Shown: positions 52,401 to 60,843 of the stretch, in pieces
How positions within the stretch are numbered: the stretch's first letter is position 1
How the letters are laid out: every line of letters begins with the position of its first letter
From: Planctomycetota bacterium
GTDB lineage: Bacteria; Planctomycetota; Phycisphaerae; Sedimentisphaerales; Anaerobacaceae
NCBI GenBank assembly: GCA_019456145.1
Contig: VRUL01000015.1
Span: 52,189 to 116,188 of the forward strand
Direction of reading: 5' to 3'
Length of the DNA: 64,000 nucleotides
The notes under the pieces: generated by a model
Told to the model about the DNA's origin: nothing
The model's database searches: none
Seen by the model: only the letters and a program-made list of their open reading frames with translations
Position numbers and translations under genes: made by a program

Positions 52401-53189
52401 ACGGACATCTCGCCGATAGAACCCAATGAGCCGGTAAACTCCTTCGTGTACCTGAGCGTGGAGCCCGAGGCCGGTTTCCGCGAACTAACCGAAGAAGAAT
52501 GGATCCGATTTGTTGAGAACGAAAGAACAAAAGTGTTAGCCGCAACCAAGCTGGAAACGTCACTGCCCCGAGTAACTCAGATAGACCCCTCAATCGGCGC
52601 AGAGGCAAAGACACGGGCACTGATTGCTATTGTCCTGTCATTATTCGCAATCGTTACTTATGTCTGGGTTCGATTCGGGGATGTCCGGTATGGCCTTGCC
52701 GCGATTGCCGCGCTGGTGCACGATGTATGCATTACATTAGGCGTTATTACGGCCTGTACCTATATTGCAGGAACGGCGATAGGGGAGAAACTTTTGATCG
52801 GAGATTTCAAAATCGACCTGGCAATAATCGCGGCATTGCTGACAATCATCGGATACTCGCTTAACGATACTATCGTTATTTTCGACCGTATCAGGGAAAA
52901 CAGGCGGAAGGACCAGCTCAATCCACAGATGATTACTAACAGCATTAACCAAACTATCTCCAGAACCATCTTAACTTCGTTTACAACTTTTATAGTTGTG
53001 CTGATAATGTATATCTTTGGGGGTGCCGGGCTGAGAGGTTTTACCTTCGCCATCGGTTTCGGCATTATCATAGGTACGTATTCGTCTATTGCGATAGCCG
53101 CACCGATATTGCTGCTCGGCGCCAAAACCGTAAGTGAAAAAGAGCGTAAGGGCAAAAGGACAAAAGGACAGAAGAGCAAGAGAACGTAA
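49431..53189 (+). CDS. secDF: Fused SecD-SecF protein-export subunit with large insertions
   Basis: A 1252-residue SecDF. TM1 at ~10-25, then the SecD P1 domain with GGGTSLIYQID, a ~220-residue highly charged helical insertion (~95-318, e.g. FEQAKSELLAENITRAEIMK), P1 end ILEFRILPTTDQ, KLNAGSLPARLIEQPISVKT and SecD helices with LLMNLLFVLAIMALVR, MSVDANVLIFERIREE. SecF begins at ~700 with KYGIEFTAGTSAQINL, also interrupted by a long insertion, then DFKIDLAIIAALLTIIGYSL, NDTIVIFDRIRENRR and ILTSFTTFIVVLIMYIFGGA. The insertions have no counterpart in E. coli SecDF. The complex uses proton flow to pull exported proteins out. GAGGGA precedes ATG. Confidence 0.95.
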   Translation: MGKNQTPKIVFIIVLVALACWALYPPDKTLKPGPDLGGGTSLIYQIDTQGLEEIEKRDLSQRMIKVLRRRIDPANIQNLIWLPQGNTRFEIKMPLASAKTRMKRKVFEQAKSELLAENITRAEIMKSLTKPVEERAVDFNDFTQREPNRLAILETLAEVYDQRKDLQEKRDIFLSELDIQEQEMSSAGIEPNEVKLNVGRWSRLDVNDLADSLKEFADANEQVELLGEYVKKYSGWAEVVNQLTDEEFVEKYENAKNGLDQLNLTEDQIKNVLDMKAESQKRNEAIEDLKTAFRDRAEKIDAVVAAFDDYGPSGVELDDPKDLQRMLKGAGILEFRILPTTDQPDIDADEIARQVDLLKTKGPKFAANASQGKYVWCEIENIDEWKMVTSIYAQFGEKYFVLASDQKNETLLHSTEGPRAWKLVRSFPTTDQMGARAIGFSMNDKGGMLFGKLTSANINRPLCILLDGIAISAPAINERIGSSGIIKGSFNQADVLDMVNKLNAGSLPARLIEQPISVKTIGPSIGADNRDKGIASGLIGLCLVLLCMLVYYTQAGCIADVALLMNLLFVLAIMALVRATFTLPGIAGLILTIGMSVDANVLIFERIREEQQRGSSLRIAIRNGYQRAFRTILDANITTFITAAILFWVASEEIKGFALVLMLGIASSMFTALFVTRVIFEFLLGKRIIKEHLIMLNLIRKPNINWMALRPIFLGISTVLIVAGLFVFFTRDNTKNNKYGIEFTAGTSAQINLRDNINLSRREVENRIRKMGMDQNNPNPALATTRVYSVGKPKPNKQTPEGEKIYKQYEINTTETNKTATTINLSGPAQHTVETVTSAITKAEDEFSGRLSNLLVIEQSGGAFVVTTSQMNKSLITNVLTTAFADANVFADANIGEPRVDEVVNDAILKAFEGELEIQQNLGPTIIGQEKITEELIDSYPELADFLGGIKIICEIEMAATAEEIKARLADLQYKPDMQNLNRYDYKILSTDISPIEPNEPVNSFVYLSVEPEAGFRELTEEEWIRFVENERTKVLAATKLETSLPRVTQIDPSIGAEAKTRALIAIVLSLFAIVTYVWVRFGDVRYGLAAIAALVHDVCITLGVITACTYIAGTAIGEKLLIGDFKIDLAIIAALLTIIGYSLNDTIVIFDRIRENRRKDQLNPQMITNSINQTISRTILTSFTTFIVVLIMYIFGGAGLRGFTFAIGFGIIIGTYSSIAIAAPILLLGAKTVSEKERKGKRTKGQKSKRT

Positions 53190-53228
53190 GTATTTCGTTG
53201 GCAACCAATACTTTTATAAGCTCAAAAA

Positions 53229-53624
53229 ATGCCTAAAGATTTCAAAATCGGAATGCTTGTGGGCCTCGTAGTAGTAATCGGCGCCGGCCTTTGGCTGTCT
53301 ATGCATCCGAGCTTAAGTGCAAGAGCAAGAATTACGGGCCCTGAGAATGCCGGAGCTGAGCAGGAACCAATCGGGCGGCCCAGCATTGCGCCGAACCGGC
53401 CGGACAGCCCGGATGAAATAGTTACGGATAATGAGCAAAAACAACCAAAAGATGCGGAGATCCCAAAATATCATATAGTGCAAGATGGCGAAACGCTGTC
53501 CGGTATATCGTATAAATACTACGGCTCTGAAAATCAATGGCAAAAGATTCTTGATACCAACCGGAACGTTATAAAGGATGTGAAAGATCTTAGGCCGGGG
53601 ATGAAAATAATCATACCCAAATAA
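53229..53624 (+). CDS. LysM-domain membrane protein
   Basis: A 131-residue protein with an N-terminal membrane helix (IGMLVGLVVVIGAGLWLSM, ~residues 7-25), a Pro/Glu-rich linker, and a single LysM domain (~80-131: YHIVQDGETLSGISYKYYGS, NRNVIKDVKDLRPGMKIIIP). LysM binds N-acetylglucosamine-containing glycans such as peptidoglycan. It is 39 bases after secDF on the same strand and could be part of that operon, perhaps linking the translocase region to the wall. Confidence 0.92.
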   Translation: MPKDFKIGMLVGLVVVIGAGLWLSMHPSLSARARITGPENAGAEQEPIGRPSIAPNRPDSPDEIVTDNEQKQPKDAEIPKYHIVQDGETLSGISYKYYGSENQWQKILDTNRNVIKDVKDLRPGMKIIIPK

Positions 53625-53731
53625 GATTCGACGTACGGTCACCGGGGCGGGGCTATAACAACAATTGTGCTTCCAATAAAACCGCCCTGGTTCTCATATA
53701 CCTCAAGAGTATAGATGCCTGGCTCGGAAGC

Positions 53732-55171
53732 TTATGGATATGACAACTGAAGGCCGATTATTGCGAAGTCATAGAAATCGATAAATCCATTTCTATCGAG
53801 GTCTTCAGGCAGCAATATCTTGCGGTAAGGCCATTTGTCTGTAAACAGTATCATGTCCAAATAATCTACTGAATCATCATTATTTAAATCAGCGATATTG
53901 CCCGCATCCGACAAAGACATGCTTGCCTGCGGTGTGCCGCCATAAGCGCCCATATTGATTCGCTTGCCGTGCGGCCACAACTCCGCAGTCCAATCTGAAT
54001 TCGGATCACCAGCGTCGACGCACGGACTTGTGACATCGTCCTGCACCCAGCTCTGGCTATCCGGGTCCCACCTGCCGGCCTGCGATTTCAAGTGATAATC
54101 ATCATTACACGGGTCTGCAAAACAGGGATCGGCGTCAATATTACCGAGTCCCGTCCAGCCGCCTTGTACATCGCTGAACAAGACAGTAGTATTGCTGCTA
54201 ATAGGATAATCGTAATCGATGATTTGATCCGGCATGTTGCCCCACAAGATACAGTTTGTCAATGTTGCTCTGGGGCCAGCAATGTTCATTATCCCGCCGC
54301 CCTGGTCGTCGGCCAAGTTTCCACTGAACGTGCAGTTTTTCAGTATCGGGCTACTATCATACCCGTTGTACATCCCGGCCCCAACCATAGCCACATTTCC
54401 GCTGAATATGCAGTTTGTTACTGTTGGTCTTCCGTCATTGCTGTACATTCCACCACCGCTGTAGTTGGCTATGTTCTCGGTGAAAACGCATCCGCTTATT
54501 ATCTGATTACTTGAACGAAACTCCATACCACCGCCAAAATCGGCCGAGTTGTTTGAGATGATATTGTGCCTGATTGTCCCATCACATCCGGAGAGACCAC
54601 CTCCCCTGCTCACACTTTCCGCGTCAATGGCAACAGCACTATTTCCAGAAATGATATTATACTGAATAGTACCATCACAGTCATAGAGACCTCCACCTTG
54701 TACAATAGCAGGGAGAGAACGCGTAAATGCCACATTGTTCACGATGTGATTGTTTTGAATTGTAGCTTTAGTGCCGTTGCCATGTATAGCTCCACCAAAA
54801 AACCCAATAATCGAATTGGCATACCCGTTGGTAATGGTAAAGCCATCAAGGACTGAATTTGCATCCTCACCAGAATGGAAATAAAAGCCTCGATGAGGGT
54901 CAGTATTTGTTCCGTTGCAGTCGATAATACAATTTTGCGGCCCGTTTTCGCTGCGGAGCGTGATCGCCTTGCCGAGAAAGTCAATGTCTCTATTGCCGTC
55001 GCCGGTATAAATCCCGTCAGCAACAATTATCGTATCGTCATCGTTGGAGTCGTCAATGGCTGCCTGAATGTTATTGAAATCCGCGGGGGTATTGTTATCT
55101 ACGGTGATTATCCTTGCCTGGCAGGGAATCGCTAAAACAAGGCATGTGAAAGTGAAAATCAGCTTGTTCAT
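53732..55171 (-). CDS. Secreted parallel beta-helix protein with choice-of-anchor Q and dockerin-like tail
   Basis: A 479-residue exported protein (GGAGGTT before ATG; signal MNKLIFTFTCLVLAIPCQA). Residues ~20-330 are right-handed beta-helix repeats with typical polymorphic-toxin/adhesin-free Asn-rich turns (GNSAVAIDAESVSRGGGLSG, NNSADFGGGMEFRSSN, NYSGGGMYSNDGRPTVTNCI, CTFSGNLADDQGGGI). The region from ~330 (CILWGNMPDQIIDY; SPCVDAGDPNSDWTAELWPH; KRINMGAYGGTPQ) is the choice-of-anchor Q domain. The C-terminal tail has two EF-hand-like loops (DLNNDDSVDYLDMILFTDKW; DLDRNGFIDFYDFA). Such proteins are common in planctomycetes and likely bind or process extracellular polysaccharide; no catalytic residues are obvious. 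Confidence 0.9.
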   Translation of the reverse strand: MNKLIFTFTCLVLAIPCQARIITVDNNTPADFNNIQAAIDDSNDDDTIIVADGIYTGDGNRDIDFLGKAITLRSENGPQNCIIDCNGTNTDPHRGFYFHSGEDANSVLDGFTITNGYANSIIGFFGGAIHGNGTKATIQNNHIVNNVAFTRSLPAIVQGGGLYDCDGTIQYNIISGNSAVAIDAESVSRGGGLSGCDGTIRHNIISNNSADFGGGMEFRSSNQIISGCVFTENIANYSGGGMYSNDGRPTVTNCIFSGNVAMVGAGMYNGYDSSPILKNCTFSGNLADDQGGGIMNIAGPRATLTNCILWGNMPDQIIDYDYPISSNTTVLFSDVQGGWTGLGNIDADPCFADPCNDDYHLKSQAGRWDPDSQSWVQDDVTSPCVDAGDPNSDWTAELWPHGKRINMGAYGGTPQASMSLSDAGNIADLNNDDSVDYLDMILFTDKWPYRKILLPEDLDRNGFIDFYDFAIIGLQLSYP

Positions 55172-55338
55172 CTCATTAACCTCCGGAAAGTTTATCTACA
55201 ATTAATATTTTAGCGAGGAGATAACGAGAAATCAAGCAAAAAAAGAAAATATTGGCTTTTTCGCTTTAGTTCAAGACAAAAAAGGTGTTAAAAGCTGATT
55301 CAGCGGCTTTCACCCTTCCACTTGAAAAATTGCCGGTA

Positions 55339-56094
55339 TTAGAGTAATTTTGCGGCGTCTTTGTCGATGAGCCAGGTGACTTTATTTAGAATTGGCCAAA
55401 GGACGTGAATGGGATAGCTGACGTCGTCGGGCCGGCTGGTCATGACCTTTTTTAAGATAGCGGCCTTTTCCTGCCCGGAGACCAAAATAACTAAATGAGA
55501 TGCGGCACATAAAACCGGATGGGTCAATGTTATTCGGTTAAGCTTATCATCCAGGAAATAGACGACACATACCAAATCTTCGATATCCAAAGGCGCAAAA
55601 GAATCGGGAAAGAGCGAGCCTGTATGGCCGTCAGCACCCATGCCAAGCACAATCAGATCGAATTGGGGAATTTGATCTTTGCTCAAGACGAAAACATCCC
55701 GGATGGTTTCTTCATAAAGCTGAGCTGAAAGCTTAAAATCGCTGTCCTCAGTAGGAATCCGATGTACGTTCTCGTCAGGGATGGCGACTTTAGGTAAAAA
55801 AGTGTCGGCAGCGAGCTTGTAATTGCTCCATTGCGAATCCGTGGGAACGTATCGCTCGTCAACCCAGAACAATTGTATTTTGTCCCAGGGCAGAGATTTT
55901 GCCTCGGGCGCGTCGCTCAAGAGTTCAAAAAACCGCTTTGGTGTATGGCCCCCGGATATAGCCACGTAAAAAACGTCTTTGGCCTTTATCGCGTTTTGCG
56001 CTTCAGCAATAAAAAACTCAACGCTTTTCTGCGCAAGATGTTCAGCGTCGGAAACGACTTCAAGTTTCGGCTCATAATGTGTGACTATTGCCAT
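55339..56094 (-). CDS. pgl: 6-phosphogluconolactonase
   Basis: A 251-residue DevB/SOL-type Pgl, second enzyme of the oxidative pentose phosphate pathway (6-phosphoglucono-lactone to 6-phosphogluconate). Motifs: VAISGGHTPKRFFELLS near the N-terminus, IQLFWVDERYVPTDSQWSNY, and LIVLGMGADGHTGSLFPDS. No gnd or zwf is adjacent. It stands alone on the minus strand between the beta-helix gene and the efflux operon. Confidence 0.95.
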   Translation of the reverse strand: MAIVTHYEPKLEVVSDAEHLAQKSVEFFIAEAQNAIKAKDVFYVAISGGHTPKRFFELLSDAPEAKSLPWDKIQLFWVDERYVPTDSQWSNYKLAADTFLPKVAIPDENVHRIPTEDSDFKLSAQLYEETIRDVFVLSKDQIPQFDLIVLGMGADGHTGSLFPDSFAPLDIEDLVCVVYFLDDKLNRITLTHPVLCAASHLVILVSGQEKAAILKKVMTSRPDDVSYPIHVLWPILNKVTWLIDKDAAKLL

Positions 56095-56373
56095 GCTTTT
56101 ACCCTATTTCCCTGAGTAACATTTTGCCATAAACAGCAAAACAGACTCCCACTATGCAAAAGCATATTTTCAATATTATACGCTTTCGGGAGTGGGTTGG
56201 CCAGAAAAACTTATCAAAAACGAGAAAAAAATGTGCTATTTGCTAACTCTCTGAACAAGAACAACTTACAAAACAAGGAAACCGGTATAGCCACCACAGT
56301 CGATATCAATCTGATGAAAAAAGGCCTCTATCACTTGCGAAGTTAGTAGATCGGCATCTGGCGGCAACCCTGA

Positions 56374-59300
56374 TTACGGGGTTGTCTTTGTAAACAGGCG
56401 AGCCTTTATATCTTCGAGAATCATATATATTGACGGCACCAACAAAAGCGTAATGCAGGTTGCGAACAGTACTCCAAAGGCCAGGCTTATGGCCATCGGT
56501 GCAAGAAAGCGTGCCTGCAAGCTCTTTTCAGCAATAATCGGCAGCAGGCCACAAAAGGTTGTCAAAGTTGTAAGCATGATGGGGCGGAACCTCCGGGTCG
56601 CACAGTCACGAAGTACCTGTGCGAGTTCAATGCCGCTCTTTCGTTCACGGTTAATAAGATCAATCATAATGAGTGAATCATTTACAACCACTCCGGAAAG
56701 CGCCACGATTCCGAACAAAGAAAGTATGCTGAGGTTGAAGCCCATCAGCAGATGCCCTATCGTCGCACCGACGAGACCAAATGGAATTGCAGACATTACT
56801 ATGATCGGCTGGGAATAGCTTCTAAAGAGTACGGCCAGCAGGCCATAAATTGCGAACATGGCAATTATAAAATTGATTTTCAGGCTGCCAAGCGATTCAT
56901 TTCTCTCTCGCTGCTCACCGGCAAAGCGATATTGAAGGCCCGGGTACTGGTTACGCAAGCTGGGAAGGACTTGTAGAAGGAGGTCCGTGTTAATCTCACC
57001 TGCGTTGGCAACGGCTTCATCGACGTCAGCCGAGACACTGACCACGCGTCTGCGATCAACACGTCGAATCGTTGCATAACCTCGTCCGTACTGCACTTGG
57101 GCTACGGTCTTGAAAGGAATCTCTGTGCCGTTGGGTAATCGAATCCTCATATTTTCCACGTCGGCCAGGCTCTTCCGCTGGTTTTTGGGATAACGAACCA
57201 TAACTCGAATATCGTCACGTCCCCGTTGAATACGCTGGGCCTCGTCACCGTAAAAACCCTGCCTGACCTGCCTTGCGAGATCTGAAAGTGTCAGGCCCAA
57301 AGTTCGTCCGGAGTCTTTGAGTTTCATTTTCACCTCGGCCTTTCCCGCCTCGAAGCTGTCCGAGATATCACTGACACCTGAATATTGTCGCAGGAGCAGC
57401 TTTAACTTATCAACGGCCTGCAGCAGGACCGTATAGTTCTTATGAGACAATTCAACATTTATTGGATCACCAGCACTCATAATTTCAGACATGAACGTAA
57501 GTGATGAAACACCCGGTATTTCGCCCACGATATCGCGCCAGCGGTTTTTCATTTCGTTACTGGAGGCATCGCGTTGCTCGCTGCTGAGCAATTCGACGTT
57601 GACCTGAGCCATGTGTGATGCAGTTATCGTAGCGAGATCACTCTGGCCGGGCCCTCCGCGCGCGGCCGCCGGGTGCGCCCCGACCGTCGTTGATATATGA
57701 TTCATAAGGGGAGGCTCGCCCTGACTTTTGTTGTCAAACTCATCTATAACCTGCAGCGCCGCCGCCTCAACCCTTTCGATAATTCGGCGTGTTTGCTCAA
57801 CAGGCGTTCCCTGGGGCATGGTCAAAGTTGCAATCATATTGTCTGCTTCAACAGAATCAAAGAATGTAAACTTGATGTAGCCACCGGCAATAAAACCAAC
57901 AGTGAACAGAAATATCGCAAAGGCAACAGCTAATGTTACATACCGCCACTTCACGGCCCGCATCACAAAATTAGCGAAAGGTCCGTTCACAAAACGCTTA
58001 AGCCCGCTATCTGTCCAACCGTTGATTCTTTCCGTGAAACGGACAAATCTGCCTTTCTTGCCGGAGCCTTTGAAAGACAGATGGGCCGGCAGAACCAGCA
58101 AAGCTTCGATTAGTGAAATCGAAAGGACACTTATGACCACAATGGGAATGACCCGAAGGAATTTGCCCATAATACCGCCGGTGTAAGCCAGGGGCACAAA
58201 CGCTATCATTGTTGTCAGAACGGCCAGGATAACGGGCATGGCCATTTCTTTTACGCCTCGTATTGCCGCTTCGGTTCTGTCCATCCCCTGCTGGCGATAT
58301 ACAAATATGTTCTCACCCACTACGATTGCATCGTCGACCACGATTCCAAGTGACATTATGAAGGCAAAAAGGCTTATCATATTGATGGTAACATCAAAGT
58401 GGGGCAACAGCCAAAACGCCCCAAGAAAAGATATTGGGATACCCATCATAGTCCAGAAAGCAAGTCTTATATTCAAGAAAAGCGTCAGGCACAGGAATAC
58501 GAGCGCCAGGCCGATAAAGGCATTTTTCTTTAGAAGATTCATTCTTGCTTTGAGAATAAGGGTATCATCTTCCCACAAGGCCAGCGAAACTCCATCCGGC
58601 ATGAATTGTTCCTTACGGCTTATATATTTTTTCACGGTGCCGACTATATCCAGTGCATCCTGTTCGCCGATACGTGAGACTTGTACAAAAGCCGCTCTTT
58701 TGCCGTCGAACCTCGCATAAAGGTCAATGTCTTCAAAATCATCTCTAACCTTTGCAATATCTGACAGTCTTACTTTAGTGCCGTCATTCCTTGTAAGAAC
58801 TATGATGTTTTCAAATTCCGGTCCATAATATCTTTGGCCCTTTGTTCGGACCAGAATCTCACCGCCTGTTGTCTTGACGGAACCGGCCGGGATGTCCAGG
58901 GAGGAATTACTTACCGCCCTTGATACCTGGTCGAAGCTCAGGTTATAGCGACGAAGATTTTCCTCGGAGACTTCGATCGATATTTCATAAGGCCGAACTC
59001 CCGCTATATTGACCTGGCTTATATTTTCCATCATTGTCAGATCGTCACGGATTTGATCCGCCAGCTTCCTGAGTGTTTTCTCTGTAACATCGCCAAAGAT
59101 AACGATAGAAATGACTTTGTGGCGGGTTTTAATCTCGCTGATGATCGGTTTTTCTGTTTCCTTTGGGAAAGTTGTGATAGTGCCCACTGCAGCTTTGATT
59201 TCATCGATGACCTCTGTGACATCGGCATACTCTTCAACTTCGACAAGGGTTGAACCGATACCCTCACCGGCGGTTGAAGTCATTCGTTTAATACCCTCCA

Positions 59301-59541
59301 CAGCCGCCAGGGATTCTTCAACACGAAGTAAAACTCCCTCTTCGACATCGGCCGGAGAAGCGCCGCGATAAGGCACAGAGATATTGATCATATCAAGGCT
59401 GAGCTCGGGGAAAACTTCCAGCTTTGCCGTAAAAATAGCGAGCAAACCTGCGGCCATAATCATAACCATCAAGATATTTGCCGCAACGTGGTTCGCTGCA
59501 AACCACGCGAGAACGCCTTTTCTTTCCGTTGGGTCTTTCAC
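56374..59541 (-). CDS. RND-family efflux permease (AcrB/MdtB-like)
   Basis: A 1055-residue inner-membrane pump with 12 predicted helices and two large periplasmic loops. Motifs: VFPELSLDMINISVPYRGAS after TM1, FALIMSLGIVVDDAIVVGEN with the proton-relay Asp pair in TM4, and LLFRSYSQPIIVMSAIPFGL plus GVVVNDSLIMIDLINRERK in the C-half. It exports drugs or other amphipathic compounds using the proton gradient, with the adaptor and outer-membrane protein encoded just upstream. GTG start with AGGAG 8 bases before; GTGA overlaps the adaptor stop. The tail of the gene carries a CAACCC/GGGTTG hairpin across the stop. Confidence 0.97.
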   Translation of the reverse strand: MKDPTERKGVLAWFAANHVAANILMVMIMAAGLLAIFTAKLEVFPELSLDMINISVPYRGASPADVEEGVLLRVEESLAAVEGIKRMTSTAGEGIGSTLVEVEEYADVTEVIDEIKAAVGTITTFPKETEKPIISEIKTRHKVISIVIFGDVTEKTLRKLADQIRDDLTMMENISQVNIAGVRPYEISIEVSEENLRRYNLSFDQVSRAVSNSSLDIPAGSVKTTGGEILVRTKGQRYYGPEFENIIVLTRNDGTKVRLSDIAKVRDDFEDIDLYARFDGKRAAFVQVSRIGEQDALDIVGTVKKYISRKEQFMPDGVSLALWEDDTLILKARMNLLKKNAFIGLALVFLCLTLFLNIRLAFWTMMGIPISFLGAFWLLPHFDVTINMISLFAFIMSLGIVVDDAIVVGENIFVYRQQGMDRTEAAIRGVKEMAMPVILAVLTTMIAFVPLAYTGGIMGKFLRVIPIVVISVLSISLIEALLVLPAHLSFKGSGKKGRFVRFTERINGWTDSGLKRFVNGPFANFVMRAVKWRYVTLAVAFAIFLFTVGFIAGGYIKFTFFDSVEADNMIATLTMPQGTPVEQTRRIIERVEAAALQVIDEFDNKSQGEPPLMNHISTTVGAHPAAARGGPGQSDLATITASHMAQVNVELLSSEQRDASSNEMKNRWRDIVGEIPGVSSLTFMSEIMSAGDPINVELSHKNYTVLLQAVDKLKLLLRQYSGVSDISDSFEAGKAEVKMKLKDSGRTLGLTLSDLARQVRQGFYGDEAQRIQRGRDDIRVMVRYPKNQRKSLADVENMRIRLPNGTEIPFKTVAQVQYGRGYATIRRVDRRRVVSVSADVDEAVANAGEINTDLLLQVLPSLRNQYPGLQYRFAGEQRERNESLGSLKINFIIAMFAIYGLLAVLFRSYSQPIIVMSAIPFGLVGATIGHLLMGFNLSILSLFGIVALSGVVVNDSLIMIDLINRERKSGIELAQVLRDCATRRFRPIMLTTLTTFCGLLPIIAEKSLQARFLAPMAISLAFGVLFATCITLLLVPSIYMILEDIKARLFTKTTP

Positions 59542-60827
59542 GTGTTTGGCTCCTGTTTGTCTGCCTCATTAGGATCTTGATTTAGCTGCCCGCCCTCTGT
59601 GGCCTGGTCAAGTTGTGTGCGCACTTTCATTCCCTCGGTAACCGTATCAAGAGAGCTGGTGACGATTGTTGCATTTTGGTCGACACGGGCCATTGCGTAT
59701 GCAAAATTCCTGTCGGCACGGACAATATCCAAAGCTTCGATATGCAAGATACCGTCTTGAACTATCCATACTTTATTGCTGTCATGTATTGCATCTCGAG
59801 GCACGGCCAGGGCATTTTTAAGCACTTTGCCCTCAATCAGGACCTCTGCAAATATACCAGGCAATAACGGAGGTCTGCCGTTAGAGCGTTCAAAGGGCTT
59901 CGGCACTTCAACAACGACGTAGATCATCCTCGACATTTTATCGACCTGGCCTGTTGTTCGGGTGACATAGCCTTTCCATGTATGCTCGGCACCGGCAAAG
60001 TCGGCCTTTACGACAGCGGGCGTTTTCCTTCTTAAAGCCCTGTTACCATTGAGTGAAGCCGAATTCTCAAAGATGTCAAACCACGCCAGTTCTTCATCCT
60101 CAAGTGGTATCTTTATCTCGACCGTGTCGATTCCGTATGCCACAGCGACTGGCTGACCGGTGACCATATATTGACCGAGGTCGACTTTTTCACTGATTAT
60201 CAGGGCATCAAACGGTAAAGAAAGACTTGTTCGCTCAAGCCGCAGTTGTGCGGTCGCGAGCTGCGCCTTGGCAGATTCTAATGCGGCTTTAGCCCGGCGA
60301 ACCTGTGATTCGTGCAATACCAGCGGTGAATTCGGTTCGGTACCGGGATGCAACTGCTCCCACTCTCTGCGTGCTACTTCTGCCTCAGCCATCTCTATTT
60401 CAAGTCTGACTAGAGCATCAGCAACGACAGCATTGGTCTGTTGGACGGCAAATTCATAGTCCCTTTCATCTATTTGCAGTATCTGTTCTCCGGCAGCGAT
60501 AAGTCCCCCCGCCTTGAGTTCAGGATTGACAGAGACTACCTTCCCGGAAACTTCAGGTACGATATCAACCTCCACCTTCGGACTTACTGTTCCATAAGCG
60601 CGAATGACCATTTGAATGTCGGCGGCCTTTAATTGCTTAACCATCACTAATGGTGCGAGGATTTCCTGTTCCTTTCGCTGCGGCGGTCTTCGAGATTTAA
60701 TCAGAATAATCGTAAGCAATACCCCCAGGGCAACTATGCTTAATGTAATTAGCAATTGCTTAAGACGGCTGGGTGATTTCTCAATCCCCTCTTCGACTAT
60801 AGCTTTCATTTGATTTTTTTCTACCAT
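59538..60827 (-). CDS. RND efflux periplasmic adaptor (membrane fusion protein)
   Basis: A ~429-residue HlyD/AcrA-type adaptor. ATG 60827 (MVEKNQMKAIVEEG) with AGAGGA upstream is chosen; an in-frame start 60 bases earlier overlaps the outer-membrane gene and lacks an SD. One N-terminal membrane helix (LLITLSIVALGVLLTIILI) anchors it. Lipoyl-like half-motifs are VDIVPEVSGKVVSVNPELKA and ALIISEKVDLGQYMVTGQPV around a helical hairpin (~115-190), then the beta-barrel (IPLEEELAWFDIFE) and the RND-adaptor end LPGIFAEVLIEGKVLKNALA. It bridges the RND permease and the TolC-like protein. Confidence 0.95.
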   Translation of the reverse strand: MVEKNQMKAIVEEGIEKSPSRLKQLLITLSIVALGVLLTIILIKSRRPPQRKEQEILAPLVMVKQLKAADIQMVIRAYGTVSPKVEVDIVPEVSGKVVSVNPELKAGGLIAAGEQILQIDERDYEFAVQQTNAVVADALVRLEIEMAEAEVARREWEQLHPGTEPNSPLVLHESQVRRAKAALESAKAQLATAQLRLERTSLSLPFDALIISEKVDLGQYMVTGQPVAVAYGIDTVEIKIPLEDEELAWFDIFENSASLNGNRALRRKTPAVVKADFAGAEHTWKGYVTRTTGQVDKMSRMIYVVVEVPKPFERSNGRPPLLPGIFAEVLIEGKVLKNALAVPRDAIHDSNKVWIVQDGILHIEALDIVRADRNFAYAMARVDQNATIVTSSLDTVTEGMKVRTQLDQATEGGQLNQDPNEADKQEPNT

Positions 60828-60843
60828 ATGAGGAATCCTCTTT

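Noticed and set aside
56365-56384. CAACCC/GGGTTG hairpin as a terminator
   Set aside because: It spans the RND stop codon and has no T-run on the minus strand.
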